64,000 nt of DNA from Sulfurimonas denitrificans DSM 1251 (GCF_000012965.1 NC_007575.1:2137562-2201561); one strand, 5' to 3'; counted from the first letter of the stretch, positions 1-12,343 are shown. The notes: generated by a model from the letters alone, not told the origin. A program made the numbers and translations.

Positions 1-250
1 TTTTAAGAGAAGGACACGTAAAAATAATTGTGTTGCCATCTTTTACACTCTCGAAAGTATTTAATACTTCAAATCCACCACTGCTCAATTTTGCTTTAGC
101 ATCATCAACACTCATGTGAGCGCCCTGAAGATAAGTACTAACATCGCCTTTAGGCTCGTCACCTTTTGCTTTTAATTCAGCACCTTTATGGCCACAACCT
201 ACAAAAGTAAGAATTGCAAGACCTGCTAAAAAATTTAGTAACTTTTTCAT
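1..250 (-). CDS. Putative lipoprotein, 3' part cut off by window edge
   Basis: Reading the minus strand from the ATG at 250 gives an open frame to the window edge. The N-terminus is a short basic and hydrophobic signal (MKKLLNFLAGLAILTFVGC) ending in a lipobox-like F-V-G-C, so Cys19 is the probable lipidation site. The mature part reads GAHMSVDDAKAKL and then GFEVLNTFES, which faintly resembles DUF302-type proteins. The start overlaps the stop of the upstream gene as ATGA, implying translational coupling and a shared periplasmic or membrane role. Function is not known and the C-terminus is missing. Confidence 0.75.
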   Translation of the reverse strand, partial: MKKLLNFLAGLAILTFVGCGHKGAELKAKGDEPKGDVSTYLQGAHMSVDDAKAKLSSGGFEVLNTFESVKDGNTIIFTCPSLK

Positions 251-1260
251 ATCTCTTTTGCTCCTAAACTAATCATTATACTTCTGATTTTTTCATCCAT
301 CTCTTTGATATACTTAATTTTTGCAGGATCTTTAATATGACCAAAAGTAATCCAGTTTTCAACACTTGGCATACCGACATGTAATACATTTTTACCTTTT
401 TCAACGTACATGTACATTGAACATGGAGCAGATGCACCTAAATCTGTATGTTGCCAAACATTAAACACTGTATATGAAAAAGTAAAATGACAAAGTGAGT
501 AAACCCAATAAGCATCATATCTGTCATTTTCTAAACTATTGTCAGCCCAATATTCAGCAAAATCTCTCTTTCCTGCTATGATATACTCTTCTTTCTCAAA
601 TGCCTTTTCAAACTTTTCCATAAAGTCAAATTTAGCATCTAAGATGTCACTGCCTCTATCAAAAGGAACTTCAAACTCCATCATTGTTTTGTCGTTAAGT
701 TTATCTATCTCGACATACTTAACTTCTCCGCCCATACCCGCATCAGTTGCTTTACTTAAAGCATCTATGTAAGATGTAAACTGCTTTCTTACTTCAGGAT
801 CTTTCACCTTAGTAATATCTAGCATAGCTTCTGGGGTTAATGTGCCTACATAAGTTTTTGTTTCACTTTTTTTCTTGTAAATAAGATAGTTCAGCGGAGC
901 AAAACCACCAAGAGAAGGCTCTTTCATAAGCAATTCTCGCATAGTTTCTTCATTTGAAATCGTAATAAATCCAAGATTATCTAAATTTTCAACATAGTCT
1001 TCTTTAAATTGAGGATTTGGTTTACCATCTTTCAACAATTTTGTACCATAAAAAAGTCTATAGTAGTACTCAATCCCAGGATGGACATCTTTTGGAGTAA
1101 ATCCAGCATCTTCTAAATCAACTTCTAAAATTGCGTTGAACGCATCATTTCTCTCTTTAGCATCACCCTCTGAAACATTTAGCCTAATAGCCTGATAACT
1201 AAACGCCACACTTGAAGTCAGTGCCAATAAAAGTGTCGCTTTTATTAATGTGTTAAACAT
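247..1260 (-). CDS. Exported DUF302-domain protein
   Basis: 337-aa protein with a signal peptide (MFNTLIKATLLLALTSSVAF, then SYQA). I chose the ATG at 1260 over the longer reading from 1305 because AAGGAA sits six bases before it and the signal peptide then begins at residue 1. The C-terminal third has the look of a DUF302 domain: APCSMYMY, a basic turn (VEKGKN), then VLHVGMPSVENW. The first two-thirds I do not recognise. It is co-transcribed with the downstream lipoprotein through an ATGA overlap. A -10 box and a perfect inverted repeat lie just upstream. Role unknown, probably periplasmic. Confidence 0.75.
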   Translation of the reverse strand: MFNTLIKATLLLALTSSVAFSYQAIRLNVSEGDAKERNDAFNAILEVDLEDAGFTPKDVHPGIEYYYRLFYGTKLLKDGKPNPQFKEDYVENLDNLGFITISNEETMRELLMKEPSLGGFAPLNYLIYKKKSETKTYVGTLTPEAMLDITKVKDPEVRKQFTSYIDALSKATDAGMGGEVKYVEIDKLNDKTMMEFEVPFDRGSDILDAKFDFMEKFEKAFEKEEYIIAGKRDFAEYWADNSLENDRYDAYWVYSLCHFTFSYTVFNVWQHTDLGASAPCSMYMYVEKGKNVLHVGMPSVENWITFGHIKDPAKIKYIKEMDEKIRSIMISLGAKEI

Positions 1261-1285
1261 TTGATTCCTTTTTTTGCTTAAGTTT

Positions 1286-1309
1286 TTTTGTGATACTTTT
1301 ATCACAAAA
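1286..1309. promoter_or_regulatory. Perfect 10-bp inverted repeat, candidate CRP/FNR-type operator
   Basis: TTTTGTGATA and TATCACAAAA are separated by four bases. The core TGTGATA-N4-TATCACA resembles operators of the CRP/FNR family. It lies between a TATAAT -10 (1318-1323, minus strand) and the ATG at 1260, so it would cover about +2 to +25 of the DUF302 transcript. A near copy occurs at 2869-2888. It could instead act as an RNA hairpin. Confidence 0.45.
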
Positions 1310-1317
1310 TATAAAAT

Positions 1318-1323
1318 ATTATA
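1318..1323 (-). promoter_or_regulatory. -10 box of the DUF302 operon
   Basis: Minus-strand TATAAT about 58 bases before the ATG at 1260. No clear -35 is seen, which is usual for Campylobacterota housekeeping promoters. Confidence 0.5.
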
Positions 1324-1373
1324 TCATACAAATCTGTGATTTTTCTGAAATATGTTTTTGATTTTTGTGTAAA

Positions 1374-1404
1374 AATAAAGTGCCACCGAGTTGGTGGGCA
1401 CTTT
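1374..1404 (-). terminator. Rho-independent terminator of the FadL gene
   Basis: On the minus strand AAAGTGCCCACC and GGTGGCACTTT form a stem with one bulged base around a five-base loop, followed by a T-rich run (ATTTTT). It starts about 20 bases after the fadL stop codon. Confidence 0.8.
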
Positions 1405-1424
1405 AAATGAAGGGAGTAGTGTTC

Positions 1425-2627
1425 TTAGAATTTAAAGTCAAGCTGTGCAGTAACAGCTGATTGACTATGTTTTGTTTCAATAGTAGTTGCTGGACCACCT
1501 AAGCTATATGCATAATTCTCACTTGCCTCTGGTGAGTAAACATACGCTAAATCAAGTGATGTCATTTTGCTGAAACCATAGCTTGCACCAACAGTATAAT
1601 GACTCTCAACTATTGCTGGGAAACCAAGAAGGTTAAATACATTTGATAATGAACCTGCCATTCCTTGATCTTTTATTGGGCTTTTTGCATGATTATAACC
1701 TGCACGTAGTGCCCAATTATCTTGAGCATATTGATAACCAACCATAATTACATTTTGATTATCCCATGCAAAATCTTTATACCCTTTTGCATCAGACCAT
1801 TTAATTTGTTTATAATCTATTGCAAAAGTGTTACCGCTTACCTTATATGATGCACCAACTCCAATTTCTGCTGGTTGTTCTAAACTATCAGAACCTAAAA
1901 ATCCAGTGAAATCTTTCATTGCTCTACTAATTTGTCCTTTGTATTCCATATCAATTTTTGATTTATACGAAGCACCAACTGTTAAGCCTGCTGTTTCGTA
2001 TGCTACACCAACATTATAACCAAGACCAAAATCTTGTGCAACGCCTCTTGTAGTTGACATATTCGTACCAGGCGCAGCCATATACATTGCACTCATATCA
2101 TAATTAATGTCTAATGAACCGTATTGAAGTATTGGAGCTATACCAAGACTAAATCCGTTTGCTTTATATGCTAATGGAACCACAAATTGCATTAACTGTA
2201 AATTTGTTACCATATTCATATTAGCCATACCGCCAGTAGCATCACGATAATCCGTTCCCATACCAGCTACCCCGTACATACCAATACCCCAGTAAAAATT
2301 ATTAGATACTTTTTGGGCAATTGCAACTGAAGGAATTACTGAAAGATCAGCATCACTATTATGAAAACCTGATCCATCTCCCATATTAGTTTTTACATCT
2401 GGCATAAATATAGTACCACCGAAAGAAATTTCAGTTCCCTCTACATTAGTAATCATCGCAGGGTTTGTTAATGCTGATTCTGCACCATGGCTTACACCAA
2501 TACCAACACCACCCATACCGATAGCTTTTGCACCAACACCTATCATAGTGTCACCATTTGTTGCGAATGCAGAAGTTGTACCCAAAGCTAATGCAGCTAC
2601 TACTGCGAGTTTAATTGTTCTTTTCAT
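1425..2627 (-). CDS. FadL/OmpP1/TodX-family outer membrane channel
   Basis: 400-aa outer-membrane protein. A signal peptide (residues 1-22, ending SAFA) is followed by the FadL-type N-terminal plug sequence TNGDTMIGVGAKAIGMGGVG and the downstream ALTNPA motif. The rest has alternating glycine and aromatic beta-barrel character and ends in Phe (LDFKF), as expected for BAM recognition. FadL relatives pass long-chain fatty acids, alkanes or aromatics; the substrate here cannot be told. ATG at 2627 has a strong Shine-Dalgarno (TAGGAGAG). It is a single gene with its own -10 box and terminator. Confidence 0.85.
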   Translation of the reverse strand: MKRTIKLAVVAALALGTTSAFATNGDTMIGVGAKAIGMGGVGIGVSHGAESALTNPAMITNVEGTEISFGGTIFMPDVKTNMGDGSGFHNSDADLSVIPSVAIAQKVSNNFYWGIGMYGVAGMGTDYRDATGGMANMNMVTNLQLMQFVVPLAYKANGFSLGIAPILQYGSLDINYDMSAMYMAAPGTNMSTTRGVAQDFGLGYNVGVAYETAGLTVGASYKSKIDMEYKGQISRAMKDFTGFLGSDSLEQPAEIGVGASYKVSGNTFAIDYKQIKWSDAKGYKDFAWDNQNVIMVGYQYAQDNWALRAGYNHAKSPIKDQGMAGSLSNVFNLLGFPAIVESHYTVGASYGFSKMTSLDLAYVYSPEASENYAYSLGGPATTIETKHSQSAVTAQLDFKF

Positions 2628-2661
2628 TTTCTCTCCTACGAGTATTTTTTAGAATGCAAGC

Positions 2662-2667
2662 ATTATA
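2662..2667 (-). promoter_or_regulatory. -10 box of the FadL gene
   Basis: Minus-strand TATAAT 34 bases before the fadL ATG, which would give a leader of about 28 nt. The -35 region is not recognisable. Confidence 0.5.
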
Positions 2668-3305
2668 GGCGACTATTTTTTAACCGTTTCTTAAACAGAA
2701 AGTAAACAAGCATAAATTTATCTTAATAAAATAATTTAAAATAGCAACAATATAAGTTTTATATATAACTATAATCAATATCTTCTATAAAAAAGCTTTT
2801 TTCAGCATTAATATAACTTTTTCATATACTTAAAAGTTAATGAGCTAATAAATACTCTTTATCAAAATTTGTGATAAAATTATCATAATGTGTAGCTAAG
2901 TAACGTTTTTAATAATTTTAGAAGTTCTAAAATATAACTATATAAATAATAATATCTTTTTGAACAACTTTATTAAACGTTTTATTTCTTATTTATAATA
3001 TATTCTAAGTCTTAACATAAAAATCTACATAAATATCCATCGGTTTTTTACAAAAATATTTTTACCTCTTTTGCTTCAATAACACCACTATTTGTATTTA
3101 AGCAACTCCTATTATTAGATAAAATTCATATCTCAGGCATAAGACTAGAACTATTATAGGTAAAAATTACAGAGCGGATTGATGAGTAAAAAAATATTAT
3201 TAAGCTAGATTGATACACTTAATTATTGATATAAAATTGATAAATGGGAATTACTACATGTAAATACCTAATAAAATTAAAATCAACGAAGTGCTTTAGC
3301 AAAAA

Positions 3306-3361
3306 GAATTAAAGAATTAAAGAATTAAAGAATTAAAGAATTAAAGAATTAAAGAATTAAA
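3306..3361. repeat. Seven tandem copies of GAATTAAA
   Basis: Seven uninterrupted 8-bp units lie about 100 bases downstream of the 5S gene. The copies are identical, which suggests recent slippage. No ORF or promoter is obviously controlled by them. Confidence 0.9.
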
Positions 3362-3459
3362 ACAGTAAATGAATAAAGTTTATAAAAGAGTTAGACTAGA
3401 ATTAAAAAGTGGATTTGATTGAAGTTAAAGAAGTGTTGGTAAGTAGTAGAAATGATCAA

Positions 3460-3575
3460 CTAGGCAGCGACCTACATTTCCAATCCTGCAAGGATCAGTA
3501 TTATCAGCGATGAGAGGCTTAGCTTCTGGGTTCGGAATGGGACCAGGCGTTTCCCTCTCTCTATAGCCACCTAGA
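3460..3575 (-). rRNA. rrf: 5S ribosomal RNA
   Basis: The minus strand contains the 5S core CCATTCCGAACCCAGAAG. The terminal sequences CTAGGTGGC and GTCGCTGCCTAG can pair. Ends are placed by this pairing and are accurate to a few bases. It is the last gene of the rRNA operon; I could not find a clear intrinsic terminator after it. Confidence 0.9.
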
Positions 3576-3662
3576 CAATCACATTTAAATACACTGTTTT
3601 GTGTACTTAAAAGTAATTGTTCTTAAGTTAGAGTGAGTTTTATGCAATTAATGCATAAAATA

Positions 3663-3732
3663 TCATTGTTAAAGTCAACATAACTAAATAACTACATCAG
3701 GTACCTATACACTAAGTAAGGTAGTGAACGAA
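3663..3732 (-). other. 23S rRNA processing stem, 3' half
   Basis: This flank complements the region upstream of 23S. CATTGTTAAAGTCAACATA (3664-3682) matches the reverse complement near 6822-6841, and AAGTAAGGTAGTGAACG (3714-3730) matches that of 6702-6719 with at most a mismatch or two. Such stems enclosing 23S are normally RNase III substrates. Confidence 0.75.
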
Positions 3733-3759
3733 TTGTTATTCTATAAATAGAATGGTAAA

Positions 3760-6645
<2,886 letters not shown>

Positions 6646-6700
6646 TTCTAATTTACTAAAGAAACTTTTTAGCTTACGCTAAAATCACTTCATTAGTTTT

Positions 6701-6843
6701 GCGTTCACTACCTTACTTAATGTAGGGCAGTATCCTGTTTAATTGTAGTTATTTTAGTTGATATAATTTATAAACTAATCTCTAAATATATTTACATATA
6801 TCTAGCTATCTTTTTATAACTATATGTTGACTTTAACAATAAT
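6701..6843 (-). other. 23S rRNA processing stem, 5' half
   Basis: Spacer between tRNA-Ile and 23S. GCGTTCACTACCTTACTTAA (6701-6720) and TATGTTGACTTTAACAATAA (6823-6842) are complementary to sequences after 23S (3663-3732). The intervening part also pairs partially. Confidence 0.75.
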
Positions 6844-6922
6844 AATTTAATGAACTTTTTGGTGTAAAACCAAATCTAAATACTCTATTGAGTACTTGGA
6901 TTTAGTTTTATTAAAATGTGAA

Positions 6923-6999
6923 TGGTGGGTCTAAGAGGATTTGAACCTCTGACCTCACCCTTATCAGGGGTGCACTCTAACCAACTGAGCTATAGACCC
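6923..6999 (-). tRNA. tRNA-Ile (GAT)
   Basis: The minus strand folds as a cloverleaf: acceptor arms GGGTCTA and TAGACCC, D-arm AGCTCAGTTGGTTAGAG, anticodon loop CTGATAA with GAT, T-arm AGAGGTTCAAATCCTCT. The CCA end is encoded (6925-6923). It is the only tRNA in the 16S-23S spacer; the frequent tRNA-Ala partner is absent. Confidence 0.95.
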
Positions 7000-7020
7000 A
7001 TTTTCAATTTCAAATGAACA

Positions 7021-7061
7021 ATGATCACTGAAAACTAAGCAAGTAAAAGACTAAAATAACT
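7021..7061 (-). other. 16S rRNA processing stem, 3' half
   Basis: This stretch after the 16S 3' end is nearly the exact reverse complement of 8843-8883 in the 16S leader; the block ACTTGCTTAGTTTTCA pairs without a mismatch. It would form a stem of about 40 bp enclosing 16S, a typical RNase III processing structure. Confidence 0.8.
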
Positions 7062-7120
7062 GTTTCTCTTGTGAGATTTTCTTGTATGTCAATTCAAATG
7101 AATGATTGACTCTACTCTAG

Positions 7121-8642
<1,522 letters not shown>

Positions 8643-8842
8643 TGGTTTGTTTAATCTTTGCCCAAGATTTAAAAATCATTGGCTTTATGTTGCCATCATG
8701 TAATTTAATACTTGATGGACTTTATTGTATAGTATCTATACTATTGGGTATCTCTAAATTAATAGAGACCAAATAGAATAGACGGTTGTTGTTATTTAGT
8801 TTTTATAAGTAAACTTACTCGACTTAAATAATAACTAGTTTT

Positions 8843-8883
8843 AGTTATTAAAGTCTATTTACTTGCTTAGTTTTCAATGATCT
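8843..8883 (-). other. 16S rRNA processing stem, 5' half (leader)
   Basis: Leader segment complementary to 7021-7061. A smaller hairpin (ATAACTA and TAGTTAT, 8831-8848) overlaps its edge and may be an alternative fold. Confidence 0.75.
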
Positions 8884-8955
8884 CAAACTACCGTTATAAG
8901 CCTCTACTTGAAGCCTAGATACCTAAACTTTAGGTCTCTGTGTTTGTGGATGGGA

Positions 8956-8984
8956 ATTATAGACAAATCAATCTTAGTTGTCAA
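8956..8984 (-). promoter_or_regulatory. rRNA operon promoter, perfect sigma70 consensus
   Basis: On the minus strand TTGACA (8984-8979), a 17-bp spacer, then TATAAT (8961-8956). Upstream (8985-9060) is very A/T-rich, like an UP element. This implies a leader of about 300 nt before 16S. The gap 8645-9157 holds this promoter, the processing stem and nothing else I can support. Confidence 0.85.
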
Positions 8985-9157
8985 TACTTTTTGCAACGAA
9001 TTTAAAAAGTTTTTTGAGTTGTTTATTTTTTTGAATTATTTTGATTTTTTGACCATAAAAAAAGTATGTTGCTGTCTATTAACTCTTTATATATAAAATT
9101 CTTATAAATACAAATAATATAAATTTATTTTGTATTGCATATATAAAAGGAATAAAT

Positions 9158-9856
9158 ATGGGACTTTATAATCGTGACTACGCAAGAGAAAATGCATCTA
9201 CTTACAGCTCTCATACTAAAAGTGACGCACAAATTGTATCTTTTGTAAAAGAGACTTACAAGCTTTTTGCTGCTTCAATGATGGCTGGTGCTGTTGGTGC
9301 TTATGTTGGTGTACCTATGGCTGGAACAATCGCAGCTAATTTTTTCCCTTTACTAATTTTAGAAATTGGGCTTTTAATAGGGTTACACTTTGTAAAACAT
9401 AAACAAGGTATTAATCTTATGGTTATGTTTGGGTTTGTTTTCATGACTGGTTTAATGTTGGCTCCTCTTCTTTCACATACACTAGGAATGAGTGGTGGTG
9501 GAACAATTGTGGGGAATGCTTTTGCTATGACATCTTTAATATTTGGTGCTATGAGCTTTTACGCTATTAAAACAACAAAAGATTTTTCAGGATATGGTAA
9601 ACCATTAATGATTGCTCTTGTTGTTATCGTACTTTTTTCAATAGTTAACTTATTTATGGGAAGCCCTTTAATTGCTATTCTTATCTCTGGGGCAGCTGTT
9701 GTTCTTTTTAGTATCCTAGTTACATATGACACTCAAAATATAATTAAAGGTGCTTATGAAACTCCAATTGATGGAGCAATTGCTCTTTACCTAGACTTTT
9801 TAAACATATTTACTTCTCTATTACATCTCTTTGGTATATTTGGAAAAGATGAATAA
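9158..9856 (+). CDS. Bax inhibitor-1/YccA-family inner membrane protein
   Basis: 232-aa polytopic membrane protein with about seven hydrophobic segments after a short charged N-terminus. The spacing and the conserved end, TYDTQNIIKGAYETP followed by ALYLDFLNIFTSLLHLFG, are typical of the BI-1/UPF0005 (YbhL, YccA) family. Family members include Ca2+-leak channels and regulators of FtsH; the role here is unknown. ATG at 9158 has AAAGGAA seven bases upstream. It overlaps the next gene by 8 bases. Confidence 0.9.
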   Translation: MGLYNRDYARENASTYSSHTKSDAQIVSFVKETYKLFAASMMAGAVGAYVGVPMAGTIAANFFPLLILEIGLLIGLHFVKHKQGINLMVMFGFVFMTGLMLAPLLSHTLGMSGGGTIVGNAFAMTSLIFGAMSFYAIKTTKDFSGYGKPLMIALVVIVLFSIVNLFMGSPLIAILISGAAVVLFSILVTYDTQNIIKGAYETPIDGAIALYLDFLNIFTSLLHLFGIFGKDE

Positions 9857-10253
9857 TCAACTCTCACCCGAGCTTTATCGGGTGATTGATGCAAATATAA
9901 ATCGCCTAAAAGAAGGCATTAGAGTTGTTGAAGATATTATGAGATATAAAGATAACAACAAAGAACTCTCACATAAACTAAAGAATCTGCGTCATATGGC
10001 AACTATACAAGAGAGCATAGAACTCTTAAAGAATCGTGATAGCATCAATGATGTACTTCGTCAAACAATCAAAAGCGAGATGAATCGTTCTAGCTTAAAT
10101 GATATAATCATTGCTAACTTTAAAAGAGCTCAAGAGTCTGCAAGAGTCTTAGAAGAAATATATAAACTCCATAGCTCTCAATATAGTGAAAATTTTAAAC
10201 ATATACGGTATGAATTATATACTTTAGAAAAAGATATTCTTCTCTCTAATTAG
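9849..10253 (+). CDS. Stand-alone ThiD2-like domain protein
   Basis: 134-aa protein. YRVIDANINRLKEGIRVVED, then KLKNLRHM, then NFKRAQESARVLEEIYKL and the end RYELYTLEKDIL match the pattern I recall for the ThiD2 domain found N-terminal to some ThiE thiamine-phosphate synthases. Here the domain stands alone, with no ThiE part. The preferred ATG at 9849 follows GGAAAAG and overlaps the preceding stop; a longer reading from 9831 lies inside the upstream gene. A thiamine-salvage kinase or phosphate-binding role is an inference. Confidence 0.65.
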   Translation: MNNQLSPELYRVIDANINRLKEGIRVVEDIMRYKDNNKELSHKLKNLRHMATIQESIELLKNRDSINDVLRQTIKSEMNRSSLNDIIIANFKRAQESARVLEEIYKLHSSQYSENFKHIRYELYTLEKDILLSN

Positions 10254-10333
10254 AAGTAATTTTATAATTGATTTAAATGTTTAGAGTTGATTTTGATAAA
10301 CGTACGTTCAGATTATACTATATAAAGAAGATG

Positions 10334-10357
10334 TGACTAGCTAGTTAAAGCTAGTCA
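10334..10357. terminator. Hairpin between convergent genes
   Basis: TGACTAGCT and AGCTAGTCA (9 bp, perfect) flank a six-base loop between the ThiD2-like gene and the converging MBL gene. The T-tract is weak on either strand, so bidirectional termination is likely but not certain. Confidence 0.5.
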
Positions 10358-10366
10358 TTACAAATA

Positions 10367-11389
10367 TTACTCAAGTCCCATGTCATACTCTAAGTATGCT
10401 CTAGAAACATTCACTGCATTTAAAAGATCGTACAACTCTTTATCTTTAAACTCTTCGAGAGGCACTTTTTCAACTATCTCTGTACTATCTACACCATCAT
10501 CTATTGCTGCTAATATTCTCTCTTTAGTTAAAGTAAAATATTGTACAGCTTCATCAGTTGCAGTTTTATCAATAATAAATCCATGACCAGGAACTAAAGT
10601 TGTCCAATCTTTTGAATTTATAGTTTCAAGTGCAGCAAGTTGCCCTTCAACTGAACCATCTCTATTTGATGTAATTCTTCCATTCATAACAAGGTCACCT
10701 GCAAGGATAAGCTTATTGTCTGGCATATAAAGGAAGTAATCCTCTTCTGAATGTCCGTTACCTACTGAAACATACTCAAAATTCACACCATCCACTGTAA
10801 ACTTTATAGGCTCTTTCTCTTCATACCACTTATCAACAGGAATAATCTTTGTGCCTCTGATTGCATTTTCTGCTAAAGTCATAAACATTCTCGTTTTATC
10901 ACCAGCTTTATAATTCTTATTTATAGATTCAGGTCCTACAATTTCTGCACCATGAACTTCTTTATAATAATTATTTCCTAACCAATGATCATCGTGCTCA
11001 TGACTTAAAATAACTTTTGTAACTGGAAGTTTTCCAGCTATTTTACTCATAGCTTCATATGCTTGTTTTGCATATATATATGATGGACCAGTATCCCACA
11101 ATACATAGCCTGTATTGGATTTAATATAGCAAGAGTTAGACATATCTCCAGCATTCTCTTTTGTTGGAATTTCAAGAGCTCCAAAGAAACACCATACATT
11201 TTCACTTACTTGTTTTGGTTCTAGATTGTATTGATGTTCAGCGCTCAGTGTTGCAACAGGGGCCGCTGTTTCGGTTGTAGTTTTAGTCGTAGTTGTCTCA
11301 GATTTAGTTGTATCTGAAGAGCATGCACTTATAAATGGCATTAAGACAACAGCTGATATCATTAGTGGATTTATCATCTTTTTTAACAT
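10367..11389 (-). CDS. MBL-fold lipoprotein (SoxH-like) in the sox cluster
   Basis: 340 aa. The N-terminus is a lipoprotein signal (lipobox I-S-A-C, Cys23) followed by a Ser/Thr/Lys-rich linker of about 20 residues. The metallo-beta-lactamase metal site appears as SHEHDDH (about residues 130-136), with further ligands in GNGHSEEDY, LAGDLV and PGHGF. It is last in the soxC-D-Y-Z order and so probably acts in the periplasm on a sulfur compound or a SoxYZ-bound intermediate, as proposed for SoxH; no member's reaction is certain. Two hairpins separate it from soxZ and may lower its expression. Confidence 0.8.
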   Translation of the reverse strand: MLKKMINPLMISAVVLMPFISACSSDTTKSETTTTKTTTETAAPVATLSAEHQYNLEPKQVSENVWCFFGALEIPTKENAGDMSNSCYIKSNTGYVLWDTGPSYIYAKQAYEAMSKIAGKLPVTKVILSHEHDDHWLGNNYYKEVHGAEIVGPESINKNYKAGDKTRMFMTLAENAIRGTKIIPVDKWYEEKEPIKFTVDGVNFEYVSVGNGHSEEDYFLYMPDNKLILAGDLVMNGRITSNRDGSVEGQLAALETINSKDWTTLVPGHGFIIDKTATDEAVQYFTLTKERILAAIDDGVDSTEIVEKVPLEEFKDKELYDLLNAVNVSRAYLEYDMGLE

Positions 11390-11423
11390 AAGAATTCCTT
11401 GTTTTAGTTTATTCTTGGAAGAA

Positions 11424-11457
11424 TATAGCTCGTTTGTAAAAAAACAAACCAGCTATA
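11424..11457 (-). terminator. Hairpin between soxZ and the MBL gene, possible attenuator
   Basis: 14-base arms (TATAGCTGGTTTGT and ACAAACGAGCTATA, one mismatch) flank a loop of six T on the minus strand. A second small hairpin (TTCTCC and GGAGAA) lies just after the soxZ stop. No T-run follows the big stem, so it may be an mRNA-stabilising or partial-termination element. Confidence 0.45.
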
Positions 11458-11502
11458 CTCTATATAATTAATTTTCTCCCCCTATAAAGAGGAGAATTAA
11501 AA

Positions 11503-11796
11503 TTACTTGATAACTACTTTATCAGTTTCAGTAGCGCCTTTGTCATCGATTGTATCAATAACAAGCTCATCACCATCTTTTGCACCTTTAAAGTTGAACA
11601 TAAAGTATGGGTCTTTTGACAAGAATGGACCAGTTGAAGCTTCCCATACAACTTTTCCACCTACTTTAGCAGTTACATGTGTAATGTAGCTTTCTGCTAT
11701 TTTTTTTGTTGCAGCTTCTTCTTTACCAACCATTGGGCTAGAAAGTAAAAGTTTAACTTCTGTAACGTCTTTTTTCAATTTTGCTTTAATTTTCAT
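11503..11796 (-). CDS. soxZ: Sulfur-oxidation carrier subunit SoxZ
   Basis: 97 aa, the usual SoxZ length, without a signal peptide. SoxZ pairs with SoxY in the cytoplasm and rides through Tat with it. Recognisable family features are the N-terminal beta-strand KIKAKLKKDVTEVKLLLSSP with a following M, the VWEASTGPFLSKDPYFMFNF segment and the C-terminal D-x-x-G turns. SoxYZ carries covalently bound sulfur intermediates between SoxXA, SoxB and SoxCD. It follows soxY by 53 bases with AAGGACTATT before its ATG. Confidence 0.95.
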   Translation of the reverse strand: MKIKAKLKKDVTEVKLLLSSPMVGKEEAATKKIAESYITHVTAKVGGKVVWEASTGPFLSKDPYFMFNFKGAKDGDELVIDTIDDKGATETDKVVIK

Positions 11797-11849
11797 AATA
11801 GTCCTTTTTTATTTAATTTTTTTATAGATATATTATTTGTGTGGTTGAA

Positions 11850-12302
11850 TCAACCTCCACATCCACCAATTGAAACTTCTACTTTTTGCATAGCTGAATA
11901 TAATTTGCCATCTTTGCCTTTTGCAACGATAGTAACATTAGCAGTTTTTCTCATTTTAATTTTGGTTTGAAGATCTACAACACCACCTTCGCCTAATTCA
12001 AAAACAACAACAGCACTTCTTGGGTTTGCATCTTGAAAAAGAGCTATAGTTGTAAGCTCTAGTTTTGAAATGATACCAATTGGCACAGCGCCACCGTTTT
12101 CAGCAAGCTTTGGTGCTTTAATTTCGATATCACCTTCAACTGTTGCTGATGTACCAAATAGAGCTTCAATAGCCTCTTTACTTGTAGCAGCTTCCCATGC
12201 TTTTGGAGCAGTTGCTCTAAAATCTGTAGCACTTAAGCTAGCAGGTAAAACTGAGGCAGCAGCAGCTACTGCACCCAAACTTAAAAATTTTCTTCTTTTC
12301 AT
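11850..12302 (-). CDS. soxY: Sulfur-carrier protein SoxY
   Basis: 150 aa. The N-terminus MKRRKFLSLGAVAAAASVLP is a Tat-type signal. The extreme C-terminus reads GGCGG, the SoxY swinging arm whose Cys carries the thiosulfate-derived sulfane sulfur. The immunoglobulin-like body is normal length. Gene order soxC-D-Y-Z means carrier and sulfane dehydrogenase are co-expressed. Campylobacterota often have a second soxXYZAB cluster elsewhere; none is in this window. Confidence 0.96.
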   Translation of the reverse strand: MKRRKFLSLGAVAAAASVLPASLSATDFRATAPKAWEAATSKEAIEALFGTSATVEGDIEIKAPKLAENGGAVPIGIISKLELTTIALFQDANPRSAVVVFELGEGGVVDLQTKIKMRKTANVTIVAKGKDGKLYSAMQKVEVSIGGCGG

Positions 12303-12343
12303 TTCTTGTCCTTTATATTAATGTTAGTAGAGCCTAGCAAGTA

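Larger units (their letters stand above)
2640..3455. other. Long AT-rich intergenic region
   Basis: About 815 bases between the FadL promoter and the 5S rRNA 3' end with no convincing ORF. It contains a second TTGTGATA-N4-TATCATAA site (2869-2888) and the 8-bp tandem repeat described separately. I see no tRNA, small RNA or transposon remnant. Confidence 0.6.

Noticed and set aside
8908..9096. 62-codon plus-strand ORF
   Set aside because: It covers the rRNA operon promoter region, has rRNA-leader-like composition and no Shine-Dalgarno.
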